This document shows positions 27,261 through 38,931 of a DNA stretch of 64,000 nt, in pieces. The stretch spans positions 70,385,523 to 70,449,522 of the forward strand of contig CM057228.1 in assembly GCA_029891385.1 (NCBI GenBank). Reading direction: 5' to 3'. Within the stretch, counting starts at the first letter, position 1. Every line of letters begins with the position of its first letter. The translations under genes and the position numbers were made by a program. Below the pieces are notes generated by a model. It searched no databases. It was not told the DNA's origin and saw nothing but the letters and a program-made list of their open reading frames with translations. This DNA is from Erythroxylum novogranatense (lineage: Eukaryota > Streptophyta > Magnoliopsida > Malpighiales > Erythroxylaceae).

Positions 27261-28142
27261 TCCAATTTTTCCGAGAGTGATTTTTGGGCATATCTTGGGT
27301 TGTAGATGTCCAATTGAGGTGATTTCATATTCGTTGTGAACAAGAGATACAGGACTACAAGTTTTATGAAGAAGGGAAGTTCGAAATTAGCCTTTAAGGG
27401 TTCGGAATTTTAGGTGGAAGTTGAGTGGAGACTTTTAGTGCTTTTCCTTTTAGATTTTTTAAGTTTTTGAATATTTTCCTTTGAATGTTAATTGAATGAG
27501 AACTTGGTTTATTATAGGAAACCAAGCCGACCTGACCCAATCGCAAGAGGAAGGACATCAGTGAGTCGGATACTCGAGCGATATTAGGTGGGTAATATAT
27601 TTATGGTTATTGTGTGTATGGGAAAATTGCCTTGTGTATGCTTGCTTGCTTGCATGTTACGGCTCGTGTGGAATTATATGAGAAATATTGAACATGCATT
27701 GTGATTATGATTATGCATGGCCTTGATAGGCCTTATGGCATTTTGCAAGAATGAAAAGAATGAAAAGCATGAAACCTTTAATAAAATGATTTGAGCATGA
27801 AACGAATGGTTATGTGTTTTGTTTGGGTGAGAGAGTAACGGATGGAGTCACGTGCACGACGACATAAAGCCTTCTCCCGGCTGCCCGCTTGAGGCAACGA
27901 GATCCTTGAGAAATCGGACTCGGATAGTTTACGGAATAAACTTCAGTTTATCCGGATCGTTTTACGGAACTCTCGAGCTAATTGTTTGTGCATACATGAT
28001 TGATTTGTTGAGCATGACACATGTTAAAGTGGTATATTGTACACTCATATGACATATTTTGTGATGATTGCAAAGTGATAGGTTGATGACTTGCTATATA
28101 TATATATACATATGTTTGATTGTGTGGCTCGTTGCCAATGGC

Positions 28143-28150
28143 TATAAATG
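28143..28150 (+). promoter_or_regulatory. Candidate TATA box in the element C LTR
   Basis: GGCTATAAATGTATATG lies about 440 bp before the LTR end and is present in both LTRs (second copy near 53147). Its position suits an LTR promoter, but the transcription start is not visible from sequence. Confidence 0.35.
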
Positions 28151-28591
28151 TATATGCCACTGAGCTTCGCAGCTCACCCCATTACTCTCCCCTCCTCAGG
28201 TGCAAATCGAGTCGATCGTTGATCTTGCAAGGCATCGGAAACTTCAAGCTAGTTAGGAGCTTTACATTAAGTTAGTATTTTGGTTAGCCCGCCAAGCATA
28301 TCATCATGGAGCATATTCATGTATTTTGGATTTACACTTTATTTTGTATTATGATATTTTGAGAATATTTGTTGAATTTCCTTTGAATTGTAATGGCATG
28401 AAGCCCCTTGCTTTATGGGGTGTTTAATTAAAATGATTGTATGTATGTTATAATGTGTGCGAAAATGCATATGTGAATTGAATTATGTATGGATGTTGGG
28501 ATCGGGTCCGCAGTTTGGGAGCGCTCGCCGTAGGCGCAGCCCGAGGGGCCACCTCGGGATTTGGGGATTCAGGACCCGGGCCCAACATGTT

Positions 28592-28603
28592 TGGTATCAG
28601 AGC
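28592..28603 (+). other. Primer binding site, initiator tRNA-Met type (element C)
   Basis: TGGTATCAGAGC starts 5 bases after the 5' LTR. This is the standard complement of the plant initiator tRNA-Met 3' end used by Ty3/gypsy and Copia elements to prime minus-strand DNA. Confidence 0.92.
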
Positions 28604-28763
28604 GCCTAGGTTTAGTGTTCTCGGCTTAGAATGCATAGTAGGATGAATTGTTTGCTATATGATTATTTGTTGCATTAATGGATTGCATTAAGTGACATGC
28701 ATATCATGCATAAATGTAGATTGCCATATAGCTAATCTTTAGTGTTTATAATTGAAGGAGTAC

Positions 28764-29927
28764 GATGCCACCTCGTAGAAGGACACGAGGAGCTTTTCAA
28801 GGATTCATTGCACCTGACTCTCCGACTGGAGAGGAGAATCTTGATAGTCGATGAGCCCGAAATCTTGAGGCTTACGTAGGGCTAGGTAGTGAGCCCATTC
28901 CTTCGCAGACTCGAGTCGCCGATTCGCAGGAGCAAGTGCCTCCGTTAGATCGAAATTTGTTCAGCGTTCACCCAACATTTGTGCGGCTATGGATCGATGC
29001 CTGACCTTCCCTTGCCCCAACTAAGAAGGAAGCGGTTTGATAAGTTGAGAAAGTATGGGCGATCGATTTCTTTGGGACAACAGATCTAGAAGAAGGCGAG
29101 ACTTGGTTGAGAAAGGCGAGAGGTCTTAGATCGGATGGAATGTGAGGATGAGGAAAGAGTTGTGTATCTTGCCGATTTGCTTGAGGAGGTGCTCTGCATT
29201 GGTGGGAGGCTGTGCTGTGGAGTCGAGATGAGGCGATGGGGTTGGCATGGCAGGACTTCCTTTCGCTTCGGGAAGAAATATTTATCGAGGTGTACATCCA
29301 GTGACGAGAGGGAGTTCCTCGGTTTGACTCGGAGGAGATGATGGTTAGTGAGTATGGCGGTTCACTCGGTTGGCGGTATGCCGGATCGTCTTGAGTGAGG
29401 CTGCTAGATGTTGCCGGTTTGAGTCGGGTCTGCACTTGGCCATCAGAGAGAAGGTGATAGTGCAGAATTTTTATAATTTTCAGCAGCTGGTTGAGGCAGC
29501 TTTAAGGGTGGAGACTATTGAGAACATCAAGAGTGCAGTGAACAAGAAGAGAAAGGGAAGAGAGCAGTTCAAGAGGGGAGGTAGTACTAGTACTCCTATG
29601 CCAGACAGAAGTGCCAGGAGCTTCCCTGTTCAGTCTGAAGAGAGGAGCAGTGGTGCGAGCCGATCTCGACCTGTGAGGACTTCTACTGTTTCTCACCAAG
29701 CCTCAACGGTGGGCGGCAGTAGAATGGGAGATGGGGATAGGTCATTCATTCCGAAGTGTGAGCACTGTGGGAGATCCCATAGAGGAGAGTGCTACAGATT
29801 GACAGGAGCTTGCTTCAACTGTGGGGAGAAGGGGCACATTGCTAGAGAGTATCCTCAGCCTCCGCTACAAGAGAAGCGGATCTGCAAGCTTCTAGGAAAG
29901 CGAGTATGGGTGGGAGGGCTGCAATGA
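28764..29927 (+). pseudogene. Element C gag, multiply frameshifted
   Basis: Capsid/nucleocapsid polyprotein remnant. The start reads MPPRRRTRGAF, as in gags of this family. The frame stops after about 29 codons (TGA near 28852), then further pieces are recognisable in shifted frames, including FGTTDLEEGETWLRKA-like and SRCTSSDEREFLGLT-like segments. The last piece (about 29400-29927) includes FESGLHLAIREKV, a basic NKKRKGREQFKRGG stretch, a CEHCGRSHRGEC motif, and the zinc knuckle CFNCGEKGHIAREY. In the knuckle the final Cys is Tyr, a single G-to-A change of TGT to TAT. The related element B keeps a complete CFRCGEKGHIAKHC knuckle. Non-functional. Confidence 0.88.
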
Positions 29928-29928
29928 A

Positions 29929-30420
29929 GTGGGCAATTCTGATGCGGCTAAGAGAGTGAGTATGCCGGGGAGACTGAGGGGGCAGGCACTGGCTAGGGTG
30001 TTTGCAATGACTCGGGAGGATGCAGAGACCGCTCCTGATGTTGTCACTGGTATGGTTCAACTCTTTTCTGATGATGTGATTGCTTTGATTGATCCGGGTT
30101 CTACTCATTCATTTGTTTCCTCGAGTAGACCTGTGTGTGATAGAATTGTGAGCCCTTTGGATACTCCGCTGATGGTGAGTACTCCAATCGTCCAGTATAT
30201 TATTATTAGTCAAGTGTATAGAGGTTGTGAGATTGGTATTGGTGGAGAACTTCTTGTAGTGGATTTAATGCCACTGAAAATGAGAGGATTGGATGTAATT
30301 TTGGGTATGGATACGTTAGAGAAGTACAATGTCCGTCTAAATTGTAAACGGAAGACAGTGGAATTTGAATTGGATGGCGGCAGGAGAGTGGTGTTTGTGG
30401 GGAATGACGAGTCCGCCTGA
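29929..30420 (+). pseudogene. Element C aspartic protease domain, active site altered
   Basis: Retropepsin-type protease that normally cleaves the gag-pol polyprotein. The fragment contains FAMTREDAETAPDVVTG, then ALIDPGSTHSF where the family has [10 protein letters not shown] (Ser after the catalytic Asp replaced by Pro), and the flap/C-terminal DVILGMDTLEKYN. Element B has the intact [10 protein letters not shown]. The frame ends at 30420. The linker to the reverse transcriptase (30421-30541) has further stops, including a TAG at 30539-30541. Confidence 0.88.
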
Positions 30421-30541
30421 AATTGTTTCGGCTTTGATGAGAGAAGATGATGAGTAAAGGGTGTGAGACATTTTGGCCTATGTGGTGAACCTGGCAGATA
30501 GAGGGAAGTTGGAGGATATTCCAGTAGTCAGGGAATTCTAG

Positions 30542-32008
30542 GATGTCTTTCCCGAGGAATTACCAGGACTATCGCCAGCTAGAAAAATTGAGTTTCCCAT
30601 TGAGCTTCTGTCAGGTACTGCGTCGATTTCAATTCCGCCTTATCGGATGGCTCCGACGGAATTGAAAGAGCTTAAGGAGCAGTTGGAAGAGTTGTTGGAG
30701 AAAGGGTACATAAGGCCGAGCTCTTCACCTTGGAGAGTTCCGGTTCTTTTTGTGAAGAAGAAAGATGGATCGTTGAGGATGTGTGTTGACTATCGGAAGC
30801 TGAATCAGGTCACAATGAAGAACAGATATCCGCTTCCTCGCATTGATGATCTGTTTGATCAATTGCAAGGGACAAAAGTCTTCTCCAAGATAGACTTGAG
30901 TTCGGGTTATCATCAGTTGAAGATTAAGGAGTCGGATGTGCCCAAGTCCGCTTTTAAGACTCGGTATGGGCATTTTGAGTTTTTGGTTATGCCTTTCGGA
31001 TTGACGAATGCGCCTGCAGCTTTTATGGATTTGATGAATCGGGTTTTTAAGCCATTCTTGGACCAATTTATCATTGTCTTCATTGATGATATATTAGTTT
31101 ATTCCAAGAGTGATGCGAAGCATGAAGAGCATTTGAGGATTGCCTTGGAAACTTTGAGGAGAAATGAGTTGTATGTCAAATTCGATAAATGCGAATTTTG
31201 GCTGAGAGAAGTTTCATTTCTTGGACATGTCATCTTAGAGCAAGGAGTGCATGTGGATCCAAAGAAAATAGAAGCTGTGGTTACTTGGGAAGCACCGAAG
31301 AGTGTAGCAGAGGTGAGGAGTTTTCTGGGTTTGGCAGGTTACTATAGGAGATTTGTGGAGGGATTCTCCATGATAGCCGCTCTGATGACTAAGTTGTTGA
31401 GGAAGAATCAAAAGTTTGTCTGGAGTGATGAGTGCCAGAAGAGCTTCGAGGAGCTCAAGCATAGATTGACCAGTGCTCTGATTTTGATTTTGCCATCGGG
31501 TGAGGAGGGTTATACTGTGTACAGTGATGCTTCGAGGAAGGGTCTTGGCTGTGTTTTGATGCAGGGAGATCGGGTGATTGCTTATGCTTCGAGGCAGTTG
31601 AAGCCTTATGAGTTGAATTATTCGACGCATGATTTGGAGTTGGCAACTGTGATCTTTGCCTTGAAAATTTGGAGGCATTATTTGTATGGAGTTCAGACGA
31701 GGATTTTTACCGATCATAAGAGTCTTAAGTATTTATTGAGCCAGAAGGAACTAAATTTGAGGCAACAACGGTGGATTGAGTTGCTTAAGGACTATGATTT
31801 GTTGATTGGGTATCATCCAGGCAAGGCTAATGTAGTGGCGGATGCTTTGAGTAGAAAGTCTTCGATTGCTCATGTTCGGACGGTTTATCTTCCTTTATTG
31901 GAAGAGATGACCAAGCTTAAGATAAGCTTGAAGCAGGAGGAGCCGGATTACCTTCTAGCTAATTTCCGAGTGAGGCCGATACTCCGAGAGAAAGTTAAAG
32001 AATTGTAG
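30542..32008 (+). pseudogene. Element C reverse transcriptase and RNase H, open to a nonsense codon
   Basis: The longest open stretch of the element. It is open from after the TAG at 30539, through an internal Met at 30647, to a TAG at 32006-32008. Reverse transcriptase motifs run in order: [55 protein letters not shown], the catalytic [10 protein letters not shown] (a usual YXDD-box variant in Ty3/gypsy) and the [15 protein letters not shown] connection. RNase H motifs follow: [36 protein letters not shown] and [13 protein letters not shown]. The catalytic acidic residues are present. The stop that ends it is CAG in element B, so it is a C-to-T nonsense change of an otherwise continuing gag-pol frame. 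Confidence 0.92.
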
Positions 32009-33182
32009 GCACAAGATGCAGATTTGAGCAGGCTTAAAGAGGAAATTCAGAATGGTAAAATTTCTGAGGTAGTAGTGAGTGCTGATGGGCTTATGACAGT
32101 GGGAAGCAGGTTGTGTATCCCAGATGTGCAGGAGGTTAAGGCTGAGATTATGGATGAGACACACAATGCGCCTTATGCCATGCATCCAGGTAGCACCAGG
32201 ATGTACAGGGATTTGAGAGAGCATTTTTGGTGGAAAGGCATGAAGAGAGATGTAGCAAAGTTTATCAGTAAGTGTCTAGCATGTCAGCAAGTCAAAGTTG
32301 AACACCAGTCACCTTCAGGCAAGTTGAGGCCGTTGCCTATTCCGGAATAGAAGTGGCAAAGGGTGACCATGGATTTTCTGATGGGTTTGCCTAAGACCAG
32401 TAGGAAGCACGATGCTATTTGGGTTATTATGGATCGGTTGACCAAGTCAGCTCACTTTTTGGCGATTAAGCAGACTGATTCTTTGCATGTGTTGGCAAAG
32501 AAGTACATCGATGAGATAGTGAGATTGCATGGGATTCCGGATTCGATTGTGTCTGATAGGGACCCTCGGTTTACTTCGAAGTTTTGGGGAGGTTTGCAAG
32601 AAGCTTTGGGGACTAAGCTGAATTTTAGTACGACTTTTCATCCTCAGATGGATGGTCAATCTGAGAGGACCATTCGGACTCTTGAGGGAATGCTTAGGGC
32701 TTGTGTTATGGATTTCAAAGGAGCTTGGGATGAGCATTTGCCATTGGTCGAATTTGCTTATAATAATTCGTACCATTCAACTATTCAGATGGCTCCTTAT
32801 GAGGCTCTTTATGGGAGGAGATGTAGTACTCCGATCTGTTGGGATGAAGAAGAAGAGAGGAAACTGGTAGGACCAGAATTGATTCAGATGACAGTTGAAA
32901 AAGTCAATTTGGTTAAACAGCGACTTAAGGCAGCACAGGATATGATGAAAAGTTATATTGATGCACACCAAAAGGAGATGGAGTTTGAAGTAGGTGAGAA
33001 AGTGTTCCTTAAGACATCTCCTTGGAAATGGGTGATGAGGTTCGACAAGAAGGGTAAGTTGAGTCCGAGGTATGTGGGTCCTTATGAAATCCTTGAGAGG
33101 ATTGGACCACTCGCTTACAGGTTGGCATTACCTCAGGAATTGTCTCAGATTCATGACGTTTTCCATGTTTCTATGTTGAGGA
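32009..33182 (+). pseudogene. Element C integrase, one internal stop, then split by element A
   Basis: Integrase part of pol. The zinc-binding HHCC module is visible (MHPGSTRMYRDLREHFWWKG, then CLACQQVK). A TAG at 32348-32350 replaces the Trp codon found in element B (EWKWQ). The catalytic core from 32363 has DDE residues in TMDFLMGLP, VSDRDPRF and GQSERTIRTLEG. A GKLSPRYVGPYEI module and the DVFHVSMLR end follow. The reading frame is cut at 33182 by element A; the codons after it (IRQQPRINV) belong to the LTR of A. The chromodomain-like tail resumes at 51180. Confidence 0.92.
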
Positions 33183-34077
33183 TGATACGGCAACAACCTA
33201 GAATCAATGTCTAGATCACCTCCGTTTCAATGATTGTTCTCAAACCTAAATTCAATCAATCTAACAAGACCCTTCACCCCCAAAACAACAAGGAATTGGT
33301 AACAAAGAGTATAAGATTGTAGGAATTGAATTAGCATACAAGTTAGAACTTACTTGATAAGTTGAATCAATCCTAAGGTAAAACAAGCAAGAATCTCAAT
33401 TCTCTCTTGAAGAATGCTTTCTAATTTTATTGATCTCTCTAAAACTCGTGTTCATGCCTAAAGCAAAGGTTTAAATACCCTTTGCAATGTAAACCCTAAC
33501 AAAGATAACCTAAAATCCTAAAGAAAGCCCAAAATATCAAAAGGCCTTCTTGAAACAAATCGCCGAGAATAAATCCCACGTGGATTTGGGCTTCAAAACT
33601 AATTAAAATTGACTAGTCCTTGTCCAAATAGGATAAGAAAACCACAAAATAGAAGACTAACTTAAGAAGGCGAATTGGGCTTTTAAACTAGGCCCTGATC
33701 TTGGTTCCTTAAAATAAAACATGCACATGACTTTTTAATAAAACACATGCACACTTAAAGCAAATCAGCCCATGAAAAAGCCTAAAAGAAGTCCACATGC
33801 CCTTTATAAGATAAAATAAGCCCAAGCCCATTGATTAGACTTGTGCTTGTGAAAATTGGGTAAGTGTTAGCCCTCTTGATTTGATGCCTCAATGTGCACA
33901 CACACTTAGGTGTCTTCTAAGCTCTTCCCAAGCTTGATCAACAAAACTTCTTGAAGTTCTTGTGAAAAAAAAGCTTGTACATAAATTTGAAATTGTGCTT
34001 TAAGCTTGTTGGAGCGTGACCTTGTAATTGGACCCATTGGCATCCTCAAATCACCATTGCCTTGGTGAGTTGTATCA
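33183..34077 (-). repeat. Element A 3' LTR (895 bp)
   Basis: TG...CA-bounded and matching 50266-51179 (914 bp) closely. It is the 3' LTR because the polypurine tract lies beside it and the primer site lies beside the other copy. Confidence 0.92.
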
Positions 34078-34298
34078 TTCCCTCCCTCCTCAAAAGGATT
34101 CATCCTCGAATCAAGACCTACATTATCAAAGGGAGATAAATCAGAAACATTAAAAGTAGCACTAACACTATACTCTCCTGGCAAATCCACCCTATAGGCA
34201 TTGTCATTGATGCGTTCAAGCACTTGAAAAGGACCATCCCCTCTAGGATCAAGCTTGGACTTCCTTTGTTTAGGAAATCTCTCCTTCCTGAAGTGCAC
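33906..34298 (-). pseudogene. Element A integrase C terminus reading into the LTR
   Basis: Open frame of 130 codons. It begins MHFRKERFPKQRKSKLDPRG, followed by DGPFQVLERINDNAYRVDLPG and FNVSDLSPF, the usual integrase C-terminal module. About 74 codons are internal and the remaining 57 (including MGPITRSRSNKLK) lie within the 3' LTR, which starts at 34077. The same codons recur in the other LTR (50958-51143). There is no ordinary chromodomain. The overlap of pol with the LTR is a known trait of CRM elements, where this tail is proposed to direct integration to centromeric chromatin. Confidence 0.82.
34078..34092 (-). other. Polypurine tract of element A
   Basis: Reading the minus strand, GAGGAGGGAGGGAA lies directly before the 3' LTR. 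This is the usual priming site for plus-strand DNA synthesis. Confidence 0.85.
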
Positions 34299-34990
34299 CT
34301 AAACCCAATCTCCAGGTTCAAACTTCATCTCCCTACGCCCTTGATTGACTCTTTGAGCATACTTCTTGTTCTTTTCCTCAATGTGGTGCCTAGCTTTCTC
34401 ATGTATTTTCTTAACCAATTCGGCCCTTTGCTGCCCATCTACATTAACAATCTCATTCAAGGGTAAAGGCAACAAATCCAATGGAGTTAATGGGTTAAAA
34501 CCATACACAATCTCAAATGGAGAATAACCTGTAGAAGAATGAATGTTTCTATTATATGCAAACTCAATCAAAGGCAAACAATCTTCCCAAGCTTTCAAAA
34601 TTTTACCCACAATAGCACGCAATAAAGATCCTAAGGTTCTATTAACCACTTCAGTTTGTCCATCTGTTTGGGGATGACAAGTTGTAGAAAACAAAAGCTT
34701 TGTTCCCAATTTATTCCATAGAACACGCCAAAAGTGACTTAAAAACTTAGAATCCCTATCTGAAATAATGGTTCTAGGAATGCCATGCAACCTAACAACA
34801 TCCCTAAAAACAAATCAACAACATGTGTAGCATCATCATTTATGACATGCAATAAAATAAGCCATTTTACTAAATTGATCAACTACAACAAAGATCTATC
34901 ACGTCCTTTCCTAGTCTAGGCAATCTAACACAAAATCCATAGATATATCAATCCAAGGACTAATAGGGACAAGTAGAGGCGTGTACAACC
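34299..34990 (-). pseudogene. Element A integrase core, broken
   Basis: Catalytic core fragment. Asp 1 is visible in a stop-interrupted piece at about 34960 ([10 protein letters not shown], then VVVDQFSKMA). The open part from 34790 has [13 protein letters not shown] (Asp 2) and [16 protein letters not shown] (Glu in the TEVVNR motif), then [20 protein letters not shown]. Multiple stops lie between the first and second Asp. The zinc-binding part farther upstream (about 35000-35330) is too decayed to delimit. Confidence 0.82.
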
Positions 34991-35341
34991 CATGTGGTTG
35001 CACCTTGGATTTAAGCGTGCCTACATGCTACACAACTAGAGCAAACTCTTTCAACATCCTTTTCATGTTAGGCCGATAAAAATGCTCTGTAATATGTCAA
35101 GTGTTTTAGCAATACCAAAATGTCCCATTAAACCTCCATCATGAGACTCCCTAGCAAGCATCTCACGCATAGAACAAGTAGGAATACATAGTTTATTATC
35201 TCTAAACAAATATCCATCATTCTATAAAACTTTTGAAAAGCAACTTGTTCACATGCATCATACACATTAGCAAAGTCAGAATCTGATTTGTACAAATCTT
35301 TTATATACTCAAACCAATCAACTTAGAACTAAGAGAAGAGA

Positions 35342-35700
35342 TTAGAGCATACCTCTAGACAATGCATCAGCGATTACATTTTCTTTACCTTGCTTGTATT
35401 TCACAACATATGAGAATGTCTCTATGAACTCCAACCACTTAGCATGTCTTTTATTTAACTTACCTTGGCCCTTAAGATGCTTCAAACTCTCATGATCAGT
35501 GTGAATCACGAATTCCTTTGGCCATAGATAATGTTGCCAAGTTTGTAGAGCTCTTACCAATGCATATAGCTCCTTGTCATAAGTGGAATACTTCATTTGA
35601 GCACCATTCAACTTCTCACTAAAATAGGCAATGGGATGCCTTCCTACGATAAAACAAGCACCAACACCTATCCCGAGGCATCACATTCAATCTCAAAAGT
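35342..35700 (-). pseudogene. Element A RNase H fragment
   Basis: Reads IECDASG near 35690, then, after frameshifts, [31 protein letters not shown] and [12 protein letters not shown]. These are the expected RNase H acidic motifs for Ty3/gypsy. Stops separate the first motif from the rest. Confidence 0.85.
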
Positions 35701-35800
35701 AGAAGAAAAATAAAGTAAACTCAAAATAGGTGCGAACAAAGTTTTTTTCAGAGTGTTAAAAGCAATTTCTGCGTCTCTCCCACTTAAATCCTACCTCCTT

Positions 35801-36590
35801 TTAACAATCTCGGTCAATGGAGCTGATGGAACTAAAATCTTTTACAAACCTCCTATAGAAGCTAGCAAGTCCATGAAAAGATCTCACCTGAGTAACACTT
35901 GTAGGTCTCGACAACTCCCTAATTGCCTTGACCTTTTCTTGGTCCACCTCAATTCCATTAGAAGAAACAACATAACCAAGAAATATGACACGATCCATGC
36001 AAAATGTACACTTCTTTAACTTAGCATACAACTTTTCTGCCCTAAGTGCATCTAACATAAGCCTAAGATGCTCAATATGCTCATTAATGCTTTTGCTATA
36101 GATCAATATGTCATCAAAATATACCACAACAAACTTACCAATAAATGACCTTAAAACATGATTCATCAAATGCATAAATGTACTAGGAGCATTAGTTAAG
36201 CCAAAAGGCATCACAAGCCACTCATATAAACCATGTTTTGTTTTAAAGCGGTTTTCCATTCATCACCAATTTTCATTCTAATCGATGGTAACCAATCGGA
36301 AGATCAATTTTAGTAAACACACATGCACCATGCAATTCATCAATCATATCATCCAATCTAGGTATAGGATGGCGATACTTTACCGTTATCTTGTTAACGA
36401 CTCGCAATCCACACACATGTGCCAACTCCCATCCTTCTTTGGAACCAATATCACTGCACGCACAAGGACTAAGACTCTCCACGATATGTCCCTTTTGTAG
36501 CAATTCTTCCACTTGCTTTTGGGTTCCTTAGTTTCTTGAGGATTAGCCCTATAATTTGGTCTATTTGGAATCTGTGCCCCGGGCATGAAG
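35801..36590 (-). pseudogene. Element A reverse transcriptase, frameshifted
   Basis: Two main pieces. 36512-36273 starts MEELLQKGHIVESLSPCA and contains VNKITVKYRHPIPRLDDMIDE and FTKIDLPIGYH. 36259-35801 contains [19 protein letters not shown], the catalytic [11 protein letters not shown], and [18 protein letters not shown]. The usual TNAPSTFM and [12 protein letters not shown] sections are recognisable. Breaks at 36260-36272 and upstream make it non-functional. Confidence 0.88.
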
Positions 36591-36682
36591 TCAATCGATG
36601 TTCTATTCCTCTAATAGCGGCAATTCCTTAGGCAACTCCTCGGGAAAACATCTCCATACTCTACAAAAGAGAAACAACACTA

Positions 36683-37270
36683 CTAGGCAAACAAGGTCAA
36701 GGTCGATTCATTAAAATAAGCTTGCTTGTACAAAAGTACAAACAAACATCTCCTTTCCACACAAGCAACCCTTACATCTCTCATTTTTGCATAGAAGTTT
36801 TGTTTCTTTCTATCCTCTCTCTCATTTGGGCCTTTTAATTGAATTTCTTTTAAGGCCTCTTTCCTCACTTTTTTTCTCTCAGTCTCGGCCTCACTTTCTC
36901 TCTTTTGTTTTGATTTAGATTTCTGCTCCCCTTTTGCAAGGTTCTCAACCTTCCGCTCAATTTTTGTATTATCATGCTTTTCTTGATGTTTTTTGTCCTG
37001 TCTTTGTTGCATTGCATCCATACTCCTTTTTAATTGCATTTGGTCCTCATATACCTCTTTTGGTGCCAATGGAGCAAGAACAAATTTCTGATCTCCCATA
37101 GTAAATGAATATCTATTCTTAAAGCCATTATGTAACACTCTTCTATCATATTGCCGACCGAGCAATAAATGACTAGCATGCATAGGTACAACATCACAAA
37201 GTACTTGATCAGAATACTTTCCAATGGAGAAATATACATGGACTTGTTTATTTACCTTGATTTCCCCCAT
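36683..37270 (-). pseudogene. Element A protease end and protease-RT spacer
   Basis: Starts in the protease C-terminal half (VNKQVHVYFSIGKYSDQVLC, then HASHLLLGRQYDRR, where the family normally has LLGRPWQYDR, so two residues are lost). It continues into a Lys/Glu/Gln-rich spacer. The protease active site itself lies at the end of the preceding fragment (SLIIDGGSCTNVAS, about 37360). Confidence 0.75.
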
Positions 37271-37308
37271 GTCATTCAGCCATTATAGTCTATATGGCCT
37301 AGGGTGTT

Positions 37309-38749
37309 TCAAGCACTCCACCCTAGTTTTTCCACCATCAATGTACTAGCCACATTAGTGCAGCTTCCCCCATCAATGATCAGGCTACAAATCTTCTCAT
37401 TCACTAGGCATCTGGAATGAAAAATATTTTCCCTTTGCTCAATTCCATCTTCCTTCACTTGAGCATTCAAAACTCGCCTAGTAACAAGTAATTCTCCCCT
37501 AGGTGCATCCTCAACTTCTATATCAGAACAATCTTCCAACTCAGTCATGGAAGTCAAATCATCTTCTTCCTCCTCAGACACAACTTCTCCTCCTCTCACA
37601 AACATTGTTTTCTTGTTTGGGCATTGAGAAGCAATATGACCAACACCAAGACTTTTAAAGCATTTAATAGTCCTATGCTTTTCAGAATTGGAACTAGAAG
37701 AACTTGGAGTTTTAAAAGTACCTTTTGGATATACCTTGTTCTTCTCTTCCTTTAGCTTGTCTTTGTCCTTCTCATTTTTCTTGGACCATTTCGAGTTCCA
37801 ATTTGTAGTAGAGCTTGGGTAAGAAGCCTTGTTGGAGCTTTTGTACTTGAGTTGCCTCTCCACCTTCATCGCCATATTCACCATCTCCTTTAACTCCACA
37901 TAATGGTGCAATTCAATAACATTGGCAATGTCTTTGTTCAAACCAGCCAAGAAACGTGCCATGGTGGCTTCTCTTTCTTCTTTTACATTAGCCCTAATCA
38001 TGGCTATCTCCATCTCCTTATGGTACTCTTCTACACTTTTGGTGCCTTGTCTCAAGGTTTGGAGCCTTTGATGGAGCTCCCTATAGAAGTAACTAGGCAC
38101 AAACCTCTTCTTCATGACCCTCTTCATTTCAGCCCAAGTATCAATAGGATCATCTCCATTCCTTCTTTTGTTCAAAACAAGCTGATCCCACCAAATAAGT
38201 GCATAATCATGAAATTCCATGGCGCAAGCTTCACCTTCTTCTCCTCGAATAGTTATGGCATTCAAAATCATCTCCACCTTTCTTTCCCATTCTAAGTAAG
38301 CTTCGGATCATTCTTACCTTGGAAAGATGGTATTTTCATCTTGATCTTGCTTGAGTTTCTATCCACGCTTCGACCTGTCTTCTCCACTTGCATTGTCTCG
38401 GCCTCTATAACCTCTTCCACTTCCTCTATCATTTCGTCCCCTCGTCCACCAAATCGGCACTATGCCAATCTTCTTCATCTTCCCATCATCATATTCATCT
38501 TCATACTCATAGCGCCTGGGAGTTGGCTCCCTAGCATTTGCCTCCTTGTTGCACCACTAGATGAAGCCTCTCGTTGTAAATTCCTAATGGCTTGATCTTG
38601 TCTATCAAATTTATCAACGACATCCTGAACATGTTCTCAATCCTTTGGAATTGATGTTGCATAGCCTCCAAAGTAAAGAATGTGTGTTGATCAGCCTCAC
38701 TATTCTTTTCATCCTTGTCACTATCTTTACTATCCTTTGAATTGGTCAT
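37309..38749 (-). pseudogene. Element A gag with zinc knuckle and start of protease
   Basis: Begins MTNSKDSKDSDKDEKNSEAD at 38749 and, after frameshifts (38280-38530), continues as a 322-codon open frame (38277-37309). Visible parts are the capsid core (HDYALIWWDQLVLNKRRNG, KSVEEYHKEMEIAMIRANV, MARFLAGLNKDIANV), a basic Ser-rich linker, and the knuckle CFKSLGVGHIASQC. In the knuckle the second Cys of the usual CFKC is Ser. An acidic stretch and the retropepsin motif LIIDGGSCTNVAS follow. The wording is that of CRM-type gags (family knowledge). Not functional. Confidence 0.88.
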
Positions 38750-38931
38750 GATGTAAAACCTGCAAAAACACGTTAGAATAGCTCCTCACACACTCCCTCA
38801 CGTGTTTCTCTCTAAATCAGATTGGATACCCTCGTGTTTCACTCAAGAAGATGGCTTTTACCCTCAAATGAGCTTACACACTCTTGCCTTTTATCACTTT
38901 AGATTCTAGCACAATTTTACTTGTCCGGATC

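Larger units (their letters stand above)
26404..28587 (+). repeat. Element C 5' LTR (2184 bp)
   Basis: Bounded by TGTTGG...CCAACA and matched along its length by 51451-53589. Contains a purine tract (about 26622-26693), a CpG-rich palindromic module (27036-27260), and the direct junction to the primer site. Frames of 60-113 codons inside it are chance. Confidence 0.93.

Noticed and set aside
28592..28603. tRNA-like similarity at this and the other primer sites.
   Set aside because: Only the 12-18 bases complementary to a tRNA 3' end are present; there is no cloverleaf. I found no tRNA or rRNA gene in the window.
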